64,000 nt of DNA from Marchantia polymorpha subsp. ruderalis (GCA_037833965.1 AP031355.1:29847501-29911500); one strand, 5' to 3'; counted from the stretch's first letter, positions 44,204-56,337 are shown. Notes: generated from the letters alone by a model not told the origin. Translations and numbers: made by a program.

Positions 44204-44833
44204 ATGGGACGCTTTGCCGCGTCCATCGCGGTGGTGTTTCTGATTTATTTGGTTTCTGGTGGTGCAGAGGTTCGTGCCTCCGATCCTGAGCTTACCTCAG
44301 ATTTTGCAGTACCTGCAGGTAGCGATGCAGCAAGTGTGAATGCGAGTTTCTTCACTTCGACTATGTTTCGAAATGCCACTGCAGATCCTTCTTTGGCTCC
44401 GTTCGGCACAGCAAGGAGGGTGGATCTGACCAACTTTCCAGCTCTAGATGGACTTGGCATTTCAGCTACCATTTTCGTGTTTCTTCCTGGAACTGTGAAT
44501 CCTCCCCACGTTCATCCCCGAGCATCTGAAGTCGTCTTTGTGGTAGATGGAAATCTGGACATCGGATTCGTGGACACCACCAACACGTTGAGAACGCAGA
44601 GTCTGAAGCAGGGCGATCTCTTTGTAATTCCCAGAGGCCTTGTTCATTTTCAGATAAACAGGGGCGCCGTCACCGCCACAGCTTTCAACACATTCAGTAG
44701 TTCGAACGCAGGAATCTCAAGTCTGCCAACTGCTCTGTTCGGCTCTAGCAAGCCGATCAGTGATGACATCCTCGAGAAATCTTTCGGTGTTTCCGCCAGC
44801 ACCATCAAGACCTTGAAGGATGCTCAAGCATAA
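44204..44833 (+). CDS. Germin-like protein C, copy 2 (unit 3; secreted cupin)
   Basis: A 209-residue intact copy of the protein at 9473. Differences: P70A, A73V and E183K; ligands H102, H104, E109 and H148 and both sequons are kept. The frame is open for 20 more codons upstream, starting at TTG (44144), but the ATG at 44204 matches copy 1 and begins a proper signal peptide, so it is used. No copy exists in unit 2. Confidence 0.95.
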   Translation: MGRFAASIAVVFLIYLVSGGAEVRASDPELTSDFAVPAGSDAASVNASFFTSTMFRNATADPSLAPFGTARRVDLTNFPALDGLGISATIFVFLPGTVNPPHVHPRASEVVFVVDGNLDIGFVDTTNTLRTQSLKQGDLFVIPRGLVHFQINRGAVTATAFNTFSSSNAGISSLPTALFGSSKPISDDILEKSFGVSASTIKTLKDAQA

Positions 44834-46523
44834 AGTTCCATTTAGATTGAACCTTACAGATGGAAACAACGAGTGATTGTGACTGCTGTAGGTCTGTCCC
44901 GAACATGGCAAGGCAGTCGTGCTTAACGAAAAAGACACAGTGATGACATACATGGTGTTTCGCAGCATAGAGCCAAAGAACGGCGGTCCCCATGGTGGAC
45001 ATTCGTCTCTTTGAACTCTGTTGGCGTTTAGTCACATTTCTTATTATTGCATATCCTAGGACAATTATTCTTTCGTTTTATCAGTAATTCTTCGGTTTTA
45101 TCGATCATTCTCTTTCAACCCGATATATTCAGGGCAAATTCCAACATTAATAAAGGTCCTTTTCTACCTGCACCATGTCATTGTGGTTGTCATCGTCTGA
45201 CGACGGACTGGAGTCGGCCTTGTTTCTTCAACGGATTCCGTCTTGCGGATAATGGTTCAATCCGCAATCATGTTGATTATAATATCGAGTCAATATGATT
45301 GAATCAATAGAAATTAAGGTGCGGTCTCGGACAACAGCAAGCCTCTTCGAATGTGGATCTCACCATTTACAAAGCAAGAACCTGGAAATTGATCTGAGAC
45401 TCAATCAATGCTAGAATTTATACCCAGCGGAGAGATTAATGAAGTCGTCCACAACACAAGTCTACGGTGCTACTAGTACCGTCAAAATCACAGAATGTTG
45501 TCATTTACCAGTCCGTCAGATGACCCTTGGTTAATCGGGCAATGCCCCACTTGGTTGGCAGGCATGGTACGATCTTGGCCGTAGCTAAACCTCTGGCAAG
45601 GTAACGTAACACTTTACGGTTACCTGGTAAAAGAGTAAAAGGCAAGGGTAAATACGTTTGGCTATAGGGAAAGGTAAAGATAGAGCCGGTTACCGGGTAA
45701 TTAATTAATTAGCCAGCGAGTTTCAACCGGACTTGAAATTCTTCCTAAGAATGAAGGCCAATCTTGAGAGTAGGCGCGTTAATTCAATCTTCAGCTAGTT
45801 AATTACCTAGAAACTCGTTGCACCTCCCGCACATCAGGTCCGTGTGCCTGAGATGACCTTTAAGCTATGAATATCACGTACCTGGCATGTCTGAACACAG
45901 TCAAGGTTAATGCCGAATATACAAACCCTTTTTTCCCCACATCTTAAGGCACAAGCCACAATATCCATGTGATCGGATGGTAACGATATAAAAATTCTTG
46001 AAGCCAGGAATGGAGGCATTAATTATATCCAAATACAGACTTGCAGATGGAGGGTATGCAATATCATGATCAGAAGCATCTGTGCATGAGATGTGCACCA
46101 TCCTTGGTCCACACTGACCTTCTAAAGTCCCGAGATAGTTAATCGAGGTTTTGAAGCTCTCCGTGTTCCTGTAGTCAGAAGTTTTTTCGACTCAGAACCA
46201 TACCTCTGCCACTAAAGAACCTTGTGAGAAGAATATATCCTTAATCTTTGATGTTATTCAGGCCGAATCTGACTTTCACATCTCTCAAGTGCAACTTATG
46301 ATGCCTTCATTGTACAAGGCTGAACCTGAGTTTTACATCTGTATTCTACCAACAACTTGGAAATTTATTATATTAATTTGATCAATACGCAGTGGCTAAT
46401 CAGTGTTGGAAAGCAGGTTGGAGCATACCAGAACTATATTGAGAATACTATCTGCACTGTTCCAAATAGATATGGTGGACAGAAAACAATGAAGTCCAAT
46501 ACCTTGATTGCATCTAAAGGCAG
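44834..46523. other. Downstream flank of germin-like C, unit 3, with deletion of gene D
   Basis: No gene. 44,834-45,584 matches 10,103-10,836; 45,585-45,716 is unrelated filler with GGTAAC/GTTACC words; 45,717-46,523 matches 12,399-13,190. The decayed germin D of unit 1 is therefore missing here. Confidence 0.6.
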
Positions 46524-48390
46524 AATGTAGTGCTAAAGGCGATCGAAGATCTACTTCGAGAAGTAAGTGAAAACAAGTTGAGCACTTCCCATTTCAAAAT
46601 TTGTTCGTTTGTTTGTCGTTCAAGACGAGGATTTCGAAAACTGAAAAAAACTGGTCAATACTGAATACTGAAAGCTTTTCATCATAAATGGATCATCAAT
46701 TTTTTCATTCAAATATTATTGATTAGATTTTTAATATATTGATATTATTATTCTTTAAATAAAATTTTGAATACAACTGATTTTATTTACTCATATTTTA
46801 GCCTACCAAACCAATCAACCCTTTTGAAAAATTAATTACGAAACCTTAAGTGATATGTCCAATTATGCAATTTCAACCATACATATAAAAAAGTTTGATC
46901 ATATTTTTTACATTTATAAACATATGATTAAAATCTTATACTTATTAATTGGTGGTAATTCAAAAACTATAATTTACATCCATGTTATTTATATCATGTA
47001 CAATGAGGCTAAATTACATTAAGTCATACTTGATCATATTTGAAAAAACAATTATCAAGCATTATACACATATTGTTTGGAATTTAATGAAAGATCCATT
47101 GTTAAATATTCTATAATATGTTATCATAGATTCACATATCAAACAAAAATTTTTCAATTTTTCACACCGTCAAGGATACTTGAAAGTCTAAAGATTTTTT
47201 TTCATGGCTAAGATATTTTCTTTGATGATACATGTATTATCAAACAAAATAAAATAGAGGTTTATTGATATAAACCTGTTTATGTTCAAACAAGTCATAA
47301 ACAACATATAACTAACAATTCAAATATATGATCGTAATCATAAAATCAAATAAACATATGATATAAATTCACTTAAAAAATTTAAAAAAAATGTTTCTAA
47401 CAAAAAACATTTGTGCGATCACATTAGATAGACAGTTCCAACTTACATTGCTTAATTCCTTTGAATACATACTTTATTACATTAATATGCAATAAATTTG
47501 ATCTAGCTAAGATTCAATCTGTCACATTAGCTTTAACAAACTTTGTAATCATATTCTATGCAAATACATTTTGTTAACTTTGATTTTTTTTAATTTACTA
47601 TGATCAGTTAATAGAATAAATGCATAAACACTCATTACTCATTAATAATTCTTGTTAAAAAAATGAAAATATGCATGTCATTCAAATCATACCTATTGCG
47701 CTAAAAACAATTAATGTATCATACCAGCATTGAATCATGCAAAGAAATCTCGTTTGTGAGTTATTCAACGGCTTGGAGGTAAGATTTCTCTACATATGAT
47801 AGAGAATCAGCCGCCAAAACAAAGATTATGTACAATTACAATTTTATATAATTCGTAGAATTCAAAGATTAAAAATATAAACCATTCAATAATAACATTT
47901 AATATCAAAAAACAATGTATCAGTATTTTATTATTGATATGTTATCATAAAAATATTGTGATTTCTACATGATGTTCTGTTAATTTTTATTAAAAAATTA
48001 GAACATTCAAACCTGCATAGCATTGTAGATAATTGAAAAAAAAAATTTGAAAAAATTTAAATTTATACTAAGCTTTATTATTCATAAAAAAATTGTACAT
48101 AGATATGATAAGATATGTAAATGCACTGAAACTGATTAAACTAAATTTTAATCAAGTTTTAAGTGGATCAGTTTACTAATAATCGTTGCTATTTGAGAAA
48201 CTGACTTATCTTTGTATGCAATAATTTCAAAATTAACCAATATTTTCAAATACTTAATCAAAACTAAACTGTATCAATTTTGTTGATTTGACATCAATCT
48301 TAACGGGTTTAACTTTTTTATCAAAAGATTTATTTGATAATATTAGATAAAATATTCTTCTACATCATCATTATATTCATCATTTGATTT
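46524..48390. repeat. AT-rich spacer F, unit 3 copy
   Basis: AT-rich, no gene. Counterpart of 16,633-17,850, longer by several insertions. Confidence 0.7.
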
Positions 48391-48394
48391 GTAA

Positions 48395-49930
48395 CAAGAA
48401 GAAATGTATTTTAGCTATTAAATATATCTCAATCCCTTAATTTTAAAAAAAAATTAAAAAAAATTAGCTGTTAAATATAAATATTTGATAATATTAATTC
48501 TTTTAAATCACATGCATAGAAATATAATTTATAATTTATAATTTGATCCAATATGAGCAATTTGTTTTAGCATTTATTCAAAAAATAATCCTAATTAAAC
48601 ATTTATTTTTGAATAAATGAAGAAAAAAATTAGTCAATCAAAAAAAGTGTATATTAAAAATAATTTATAATGAAAATTCTCATATCATATTGAAAAAGAG
48701 ATTAAAAAAATATTCAATAATAATAATAATGTTATTTGATTGATTTATTTCTGAAAGTAAATCCACTCAAGTCTGAATAATCATCAATAACATACATTAG
48801 ATTATAAATTAATGTTTTTAATTTAATGTTAAAAAACATCTACATGTCACAATATGTATTTTCTACCTTTTTTAACTATACATCTCAACATTTTGATCCT
48901 GATTAGTATTTAGATGTTAACAATATCTATAAAATTAAATATCTATTTGATTGAATCTTTCTCAATTCTCAAAATCATTTTATTACAAATAATATTGTCT
49001 GTTAATGGATAGAAATCTACATTCTTGTGTTCATTTCTTATTCACTTTATCTTATAATTATTTGATAATATTTTTTATTATAATATTTTATATTTATATT
49101 TGAAAAAAAATATTTACGGTATGTACTAAAAATTACTTTTTATGCAGTAAGAATAGATTATGAACGGTGTTTGAAGACTTAGATTTCGCCAGATTAAATT
49201 TGATTGTTTAGTTTAATATCATCAATAAAATCATCAAAATTTACAAAAACATAAGTCAAAAAATATTATTCATATCTTGATTATTATTGAATAAAATTTG
49301 ACATATTTCCTCTTTTTGTGTTTGTAAGAATTTTATTCTTCATACATATTTTTGGATCAAACTTTAGATCAAAACATTTTGTGATCAAAACTTACCACAA
49401 ATGACATTCTTTGTTGGGTGAAAAAATTATACTTATAGTGCATCATCATGTTTTTTTTAAATAATAAGTTGACAAAATATTTATCACATAAAAGTGACAC
49501 ACTGTATGTTTTCTACAAAGGAATAAGAATTTTATATTGATTGATATGAAATATAAAGTAGATTATTACATTTTTTATGTCATTAATTTTTCAATTTTTT
49601 TTGAAATCAATGGCTAGATTATTAACTATTTTGATATTTTGTACTTTAATCCAGATTTTTTATCTTAAAGTTCATAAAATTATAATATATCGCAGAATTG
49701 CCAAAAAATAAAAAGATATAATTGAAAAACAATAAATTGTTTTTTATGAAGCATGGAAATGTTCAGATCTACTCTTGAAGACGGCACAAATGTTCAGGAT
49801 TTAACAAAAAAACTTTTCTTAAAACTTCTGTATAATAATAATATCTAATAACTAAATAAACATCTGTAAGGCAATAAATTTGAAATATATATATGAATAC
49901 AAATAATGCATTTGGACACTTTTCAGGTGA
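48395..49930. repeat. AT-rich spacer D, diverged fourth copy
   Basis: Matches spacers at 21,970 and 33,040 at several landmarks (TGAAAGTAAATCCACTC, TATGCAGTAAGAATA, CTCTTGAAGACGGCAC) but with clearly more change. It looks like the start of an older fourth unit whose genes are gone or moved. Confidence 0.6.
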
Positions 49931-51240
49931 TGAAAAATGACTCAAAAAGCAGAAATTTACTTAGAAAATTACTCTTGTCTCTCCTTTTCAACGTGCAAAG
50001 TTGGCAGGGCGACAGGTCGATGACGGTTTTGGGTATAATATAAAACATTTCGATGGCCAAGATGATTATTTGCTTTAAGAAAAGTAGTTAAAATTGAAGT
50101 TACGATCCATGGGTCTCACGATATACTTGGGAGAAAAACTTCATAACATAAGTGAATGGAGTGCTTCCCAAGACCGAACACTTTGCGTTGGTATTGTATT
50201 CTACTTTTACATAAATCTGTATATATTTCAGTCATAGTGAAATACTTTTTCTTATTATTGCATGCTGCATATCATTTGATGTGTGTATGGCATGTTGATT
50301 GACTTATTAGTATGGTAGCTGAAATACATACTCAGTTCTGCATTTTAAAAAATGCATGTAAAAAGCAAGTAAGGAGTTTATTGATTTCAAATCACATTTG
50401 TGAGTTTTTTTTAATCTAGATGAGTACTCGGTAAAAATACATGAATAAACGTTCCAAAAGATTTTGTATATGTGACCCTCATCATATTCACATGTAAAGG
50501 TTTAAGAAAGTAATTAATAATCCAAATTTCGATTGTTCAACATATCTATTAGTTTCTCTAATTTATATGAAGATTGAGCCTAGTATTATAGGTCAATATA
50601 TTTTATTTATATCAAATTCTATTGAGTATGTACATCATAGAATGTAAACATATTGTCGTTAAAGCTAGCTCTGATTTTGACATTGGCTCTATAAATGACT
50701 TGATATGCTGATATCATTTAATATCATCACTGAATTCACATTCTTTTGAAAATTATGAAGAACCGTTATTGTTCATTTCATATACGTTAAGTGAAATAAA
50801 CCTATACATATATAAATACGTATCAATATACTAGTGTATAATTCTAATGAGTGAAAGGAGAAAAGATTTAATGCATTAACACATGTAATTTGTAATATTA
50901 TCTGTTTTGCTATCATCTTCTGAGCTGGTCAATGAAAAACTCTTATCTCCTTCCTCAATTGATTGTACACCTAGATTTTTATTTTTATTTTTTTGTTGTA
51001 ACCAGATTCGCGTGGCAAGTAGGTTGTGATTGCGAAGACACAAGTCAACAAAATAAGAATCACAAAATTATGACATAGTAGCTAGCCAATTCTCGCGCTT
51101 ACGTAGTTACATGCACTTGCAGCGAACGAAAGTCTCAATCTACTCAGATTTATTTAGCCTTTAAGGTCTCAGAAGGCCTCTATCGACCACTGTAAAGTAA
51201 CAACTCTGCATCATCAAAAAACTGCAACTCTGAACCTCAC
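49931..51240. other. AT-rich spacer, nothing recognised
   Basis: No open frame of note, no repeat match elsewhere in the window that I can see. Base composition changes near 51,240 to the GC-rich gene region. Confidence 0.4.
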
Positions 51241-52768
51241 AACAGCATCTCTTTTGCAGGGCAGATTCAAAGACTGGACGTAATCGTAGTCTTTACAAAA
51301 CGTTTGTTCGTGCGATCAGGTAGCCCCGCTGGAGCAGAGAATGGCGAAGTGCTGGCTTCTCGGCCATGGGTCGGGGCGTGATGAGTGGTAATAGCCTCCC
51401 TCCTTCCGCACCGGAGCGAGCCTAAGCCTCCGCCGGCCTGCAGTTGCAACCGGGTCAGGGCCGAGCTCAAGGCGGCCCAGACACTGGGGAGAAAAATACA
51501 ACGAGCCGGACGAGAATCGTCAGCAGTAGCTCACCTTTTTGCTTGTCCCCCTTGGAGGCAGGATGGATGGTGGCTGCCACTTGGTTGGAGCATGACACTG
51601 AGGTTTACATGGGTTTCGCCGCATTCGCTCGGCTTCTCCGCTGTGCGGAATTCTATTTACGACACATGGTCTGGTCCTAGCGGCTGGACTGCGAGGAACT
51701 TCAAGTTCGGATCTCGATGTCCTCGACGGAGGGCCCTCGTTAGGCCTAGTGTGTTGACCGTTAAGTCAGGTGAATGGGAGGTGCCTCGGAGGTGCCTTTC
51801 GTAGTCGGCCGGCGGCAGCAGGAATCAACCCGGGGCACCAGAAAAGCCTTTTCTAAACTCTATCCGCAGGATCATGAGTCAATCATTCCTGTTCAGCACA
51901 GGAAGGTCGGAGGACTCGGCGACTCATCCTTGAGAAGTGCAAGCAGGGCCTTCACCTGTCCCGGACCCGGACTCGGACTCGACTGTGGAGGTGTATTGCT
52001 GTAGATCGTTTCCTCTTCCTCCAGTTCCGCTACACCTCGATCATTCATTCCTCTTTTAAGACTCCGAGAAACTGCCGTAGGTTGACTTGCCTCGCGAACC
52101 CCCCCAGCCTTTGCTTAGACTCCTGCTGCTACCACCGCCGGTTACAGGAGATTTGGCTCGGGTGGTTTCTGAGTGAGTACCCTTGTCTGTGATGAAGACT
52201 CGGCCACAATTGTAATCGACCGCTTGTTCCTGCGATTTGATGCGTCGAGCTCGTTTAAGTTGATGATGGGTCCCTCAACATTCGGTTTTCTGTGAGCGCT
52301 GGCGCCCTCGTTCGCTCCTCCTCTCCCTCCCCATCTCCATCTCGCTGTAGTTCACATTCTCCGTGATAGAAACGCCTTGCCGAGTCTCCTCCTTACGTTC
52401 CCCCGATTTTCATTTTCAAACTCGTGTCAATTAGTCGTGCCCTCTGACCTGGTCAACTTTTCGGTGAGAGCTTGACTTGCTCCTCTCTCCCTCCGCTTTC
52501 GTGAATAATTGAATGATTCGCATTCTCTCGAGCGCGTTCCGACCGATTCTATACATCAGCCATCGTTTGCAGTCCTAGTGTCTCTCCTCGCTCCATCTCC
52601 CCGCCGCTCTGCTGTCAGGAAAACAGCTCAATGCGCTCAGAGTAGAATTCGGAAACAACATCCGTTTCTGCACACTTCGATTTCTCCGAAGAAGGCAGTT
52701 TCCGAAATCTGCTGCTCCATTTGTTCAGCTTGGGTTCGACTCGGGCAATTTGGAGGGAGGGAGGCCTG
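51241..52768 (+). other. GC-rich region upstream of the glycosyltransferase-like gene
   Basis: Much richer in G and C than everything to its left. Frames here (for example 51,385-51,804) do not match a family I know and lack conserved features. It is best read as promoter and long 5' UTR of the gene at 52,769, possibly with an intron in the leader; no TATA box is evident. Confidence 0.4.
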
Positions 52769-54577
52769 ATGACTTTCTCAGAGCAGGGGGTGACTCGGAG
52801 GGAGATAAAATGCAAGACCTTCAAGAAAAGTTCTCCACCCGAGAGCAGCGAGATTCTAATGGCGTCCTTGGTGCAGTGCAGGCCGCCTTTGTGTAAGCTC
52901 AAGAGCATTTGCAGTGACCGAATGCCACGGCCCGACGAGGTGAAATCCAAGTGCGCGCACGGCTGGGTGTGGGTCATCGTGTCGCTACTGACACTGTGTT
53001 TGGTACTGCAATTTGTCGATTTGCCTACGAGGGGTCATCTCCTGTCTGCAGCGAGAATAGAGACGAGACGAATCTCTTACTTTCTGGGAAAATCGTGGAG
53101 GGAAACGACTGGCATTTCGCATCCCAATTATATCTATCCTGGTCTGGTTCCTCCTTACGTGTCCAATTCTACCTGTGAACATTCTACTCCCGCGGACACG
53201 CGTTCCGAGAAGTCACGTTTTGCTTCACAATCCACCACCATCGGCGCGGATTTCGACATTTGCCTCGCTCTATCGATCGGAGATGATGGAGGCCAACCGC
53301 GCGACAAGTCTCTGCCGTACCAATTGGTGTACAGCCGCCTGTTTGCGGCTATGAAGGAAGAAATTTACGCAACGCGAACCCACAAGGGGAAGAGCAAGGC
53401 GAAGGAAGTGCAGGTTCTGGTAGGAGTCGACTACGGAAGCATTGTGTGCAAAATGGTGAGGGATTTTGTGAACGAACTGGAAATCGGTTTGCCGGGCGTG
53501 AAGGCGCAGTGCAGAAGCTTCGACCAGCTTACGGACGGTACGAAGTGTGGGAAATTAATCTCCGGGTCTACGCATCGCTTCGTTCCTCAAATCTCACCTC
53601 ATTTCAATCGGATGGCGAGTTGGAAGAGCCAGCGCTTGGTGGACCTGGACTGTTCGAGGCCCGAGGAGGATGCGCCGCCCATTCCCGAAAGCAAGTGGCA
53701 ACCCACCATAGTGACGGGATTCAGCAGCAACCACATGGCAGTGGGGCTTCTCATGCTTCGATCTCTCGGCAAAGCTGCGAAGGAGGGCGCCGTCGAGCTG
53801 GGGACCGGAGTATCGGTGGTCGTCTGGGCGATGGAGGTTTTCAAGCCCGAGCATCAGAAGATTCTGGATTGCGTCATCGACGAGCTCAACACCGAGTACA
53901 ACGTGAAGGCCGAGGTCAGGCTGTTCGATTTCTCGGCGCACCCGCAGTGGATGCGTCTCAATCAGAGTCTGGGCTATTTCGGAGGCACGGGCGAGTACGC
54001 ATGGAAAGGCATCATGGTGCACACCGTGCTCCGGGAGCGAGGAATCGCCCTGTGGGCCGACGCGGGAGATCGATTCGAAGACACGGTTTCCCTCGTGGAA
54101 ACTCTCAACACGCTGAAATCCACGGGCTTCGTTTCACGAAAGTCTCATGGCACGATCTGGACTCGCACTCATCCGCTGCACTTGAAATTCTTCCGGGCGA
54201 ACCTGCCCGGCATCTGGGATCTGGAGAACTGCGAGGCAGCAATTGTGGGATTCACATTGAAAAAGTACAAGGAGATCGCCCGGCCGTGGTACGAGTGCGC
54301 TCTCATTAGGCAGTGCATTGCACCGGACGGATCAGACAGGAGTAACCATCGCCAAGACCAAGCCGCTCTCTCTGTCCTCTCGATTCTCTCGAGAAGTCCC
54401 TGCGAGGGCGCGCACCAACATTTCGGCCACCACATGGACGACAATCCGGTAGATTCTGATCCGGTGGTCACGCTCGGTGTATACACCACCCATTGCTATG
54501 TCGATCCTCTTCGTTTGAGTCTTGAGCAAGGGACTCATTTGGACCACGGACGGGAGGGACCTTACATTTGGCATTGA
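52769..54577 (+). CDS. DUF1647-like putative glycosyltransferase, type II membrane protein
   Basis: A 602-residue intronless protein from the ATG at 52769 (572 residues if the ATG at 52859 is used; the frame is open further up only from TTG). A short basic cytosolic tail is followed by a single membrane span at about residues 65-83 (GWVWVIVSLLTLCLVLQF), then a luminal part, as in Golgi enzymes. The core 312-440 has TIVTGFSSNHM, VRLFDFSAHP, YAWKGI and LWADAGDRF, in the order known for DUF1647-type proteins, which are thought to be nucleotide-sugar transferases; DAGD may serve as the metal-binding acidic motif. A later HRQDQAALSVL fits the same fold. An N-terminal luminal domain (DFDICLALSIGDDGG...) is separate and unrecognised. 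Substrate unknown. It is single copy here and unrelated to the germin array. Codon usage is GC-rich. Confidence 0.8.
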   Translation: MTFSEQGVTRREIKCKTFKKSSPPESSEILMASLVQCRPPLCKLKSICSDRMPRPDEVKSKCAHGWVWVIVSLLTLCLVLQFVDLPTRGHLLSAARIETRRISYFLGKSWRETTGISHPNYIYPGLVPPYVSNSTCEHSTPADTRSEKSRFASQSTTIGADFDICLALSIGDDGGQPRDKSLPYQLVYSRLFAAMKEEIYATRTHKGKSKAKEVQVLVGVDYGSIVCKMVRDFVNELEIGLPGVKAQCRSFDQLTDGTKCGKLISGSTHRFVPQISPHFNRMASWKSQRLVDLDCSRPEEDAPPIPESKWQPTIVTGFSSNHMAVGLLMLRSLGKAAKEGAVELGTGVSVVVWAMEVFKPEHQKILDCVIDELNTEYNVKAEVRLFDFSAHPQWMRLNQSLGYFGGTGEYAWKGIMVHTVLRERGIALWADAGDRFEDTVSLVETLNTLKSTGFVSRKSHGTIWTRTHPLHLKFFRANLPGIWDLENCEAAIVGFTLKKYKEIARPWYECALIRQCIAPDGSDRSNHRQDQAALSVLSILSRSPCEGAHQHFGHHMDDNPVDSDPVVTLGVYTTHCYVDPLRLSLEQGTHLDHGREGPYIWH

Positions 54578-55984
54578 TTTCGTATAGCCACGAACAGACG
54601 CAATTCTTTCCCATTTAGTGTACCATATACATTTTAGCCTTAGCTTCTTCCTTAGTGTAAATTAGTGGTATAAGGGCGATGCCCTCGATAAGCAAATCAA
54701 TCGACAAAACAAAAAGCTTCTGCCTCGGACTGTCGTGGGGAATATCTTCGTATTGAATGTGTTGTCGCTCAAAATTTCAATTCCCACGCAGAGTAGTATT
54801 GTCGTGTTATGGTAGGCAGATGGACTCCGACCCGTAGATTGGGTGTCCGGTAGATATTGTCAGAATTTTTAATATACTTGAAGCTAGATCCCGATCCCTT
54901 CCCTGAGCTCACTCGCTTCGATCGAAAGGGCTTCGGATGTTTGGAGGAATATGATGAACATGAAGAAGATGATCACGATCAAAGCAAACTGTTGAGGCAC
55001 AGTTTTGAGACACGTGAATGCACATTAACTCAAACCATATATGAATTCGAAGTACGACAAATGTGCCTCTGCATGAAATGCTCATCTTGTCCCCCACCTC
55101 GCAACAACGAATTTGGCTGTAATGTGCGTTTTATTCCCACATCATCTCTCGCCTGTGCATGGAATGCTGCGAGAGAATGCGATGACTCTCGCTTCGGATG
55201 TGGACCCACACGCGAGGAGATTCCTTGCGAGACCTGTGAGACCTGCTGGGACGACGAAGTCAGTGGACAGGCAGGGCGAGAGCGGCAACCAGTTCCAAGA
55301 TGTACGGTGACGAGTGGTTCCAGGCGATGCCGACGCCTGCGAGCGGGCATTGCAACTGCGAAAGCATATACCGATCCGACAATGTCGTCCCCGGGAGTCG
55401 AAACCGGTGGACAGCGATGGTATGCGTTTTCGAAAGAGGTGGACATTTGGATCAGATCGGCCGAGTCGGTGAAGCCTACGTGAGGAAGCGAGTGAGCATC
55501 AAATTCACATATTTTAGGATCCATGAATCGCCCTACAAACCAGTAGCCAGTAACAGCAGAGCCCTCTGAGCACAGTAAAGCCTCACGATATTACTTTGAG
55601 ACTATCTATCACGCCTAGCCCTCGCACTGCCGTCTGCGGGAAGCAAGTGTATGATCCGGTTAAACGGAGAATACGATAAGCTTGAAAATCGCTCATGCCG
55701 GCTACTCCCACGAAATTCCAGACAGGACGGTGAGATTTACCTCTGCATCCACTTGGGAGTCACAAACGTAGGAAACTAATAAGGTACTGCACTCCACTCG
55801 GTTTACTCGTTTTAATTGAGACCTGCCTTTTCGGGGAAGGCGGCAGATTGCCACGTCCCAGTCGACTCCGCTACTGTACTCTTTGCCTTCGATCTAAAGA
55901 CATTCTGTGCTCAAGTCAAGCCACTCGAGCTCACCGTGACTGTCATGATGACAGTGTCATCCCAACTTTGGAGAGGCTTCACTG
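54578..55984. other. Downstream flank of the glycosyltransferase-like gene
   Basis: No gene called. Two overlapping frames exist: plus strand to 55,483 (no ATG at its start) and minus strand 55,030-55,524 (ATG at 55,524). Neither shows a domain or signal peptide; both sit in the same GC-rich DNA, so at most one could be real and I cannot support either. Confidence 0.35.
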
Positions 55985-56140
55985 CTCAAGGATAATAAGC
56001 AACTCGAAACGAACTTGCTTCACCGATGAAGCATGATAAGCACGTCAAAGGAACCTGTTTCACGGCTAGGAAATAACAAGCACGTCAGAGGAACCTGCTT
56101 CACCGCTCAAGATAATAAGCATGTTAAACGAACCTGCTTA
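55985..56140. repeat. Minisatellite, about four units of 39-41 bp
   Basis: Units share ATAAGCACGTCA, GGAACCTG and TTCACCGCT; the AAGC word recurs at 55,997, 56,038, 56,078 and 56,117. Confidence 0.8.
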
Positions 56141-56295
56141 GCCATGTACACTCGCATTACTAACATACAAACGGCAGCGCCAAATTCAGGAGGTTACAGG
56201 ACCGCTGTAATTGGGTGACACGATGAATAAACCAATTAATTTCACCCAACGGGACTTTCAAAGGCCGGTGACCTCTTTCAACATCTACCTCAGCT

Positions 56296-56337
56296 AGACC
56301 GAATTCCAGGTACAGTAGACTACCTGGAATTCGGTCT
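56296..56337. repeat. Perfect inverted repeat, 17-bp arms, 8-base loop
   Basis: AGACCGAATTCCAGGTA (56,296-56,312) and TACCTGGAATTCGGTCT (56,321-56,337). No conserved partner in the window. Confidence 0.85.

Larger units (their letters stand above)
32550..48390. repeat. Duplicated unit 3 (A, B and C; gene D deleted)
   Basis: The most complete unit in the window: hAT right end, spacer D, 185-bp repeats, kinase-like relic, psiX, germin-like A, B and C, spacer F. Its insertions and losses relative to unit 1: a 66-bp insert (43,621-43,686), loss of 10,837-12,398 replaced by 132 bp (45,585-45,716), and no solo LTR or 3.44 kb insert. Confidence 0.85.

Noticed and set aside
53446..54309. 287-codon frame overlapping the glycosyltransferase-like gene in another frame
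   Set aside because: GC-rich off-frame reading of the real gene; low-complexity R/G/H composition and no motifs.
54857..55483. 208-codon plus-strand frame after the glycosyltransferase-like gene
   Set aside because: Starts without ATG, has no recognisable domain and overlaps an equally open minus-strand frame, as expected by chance in GC-rich DNA.
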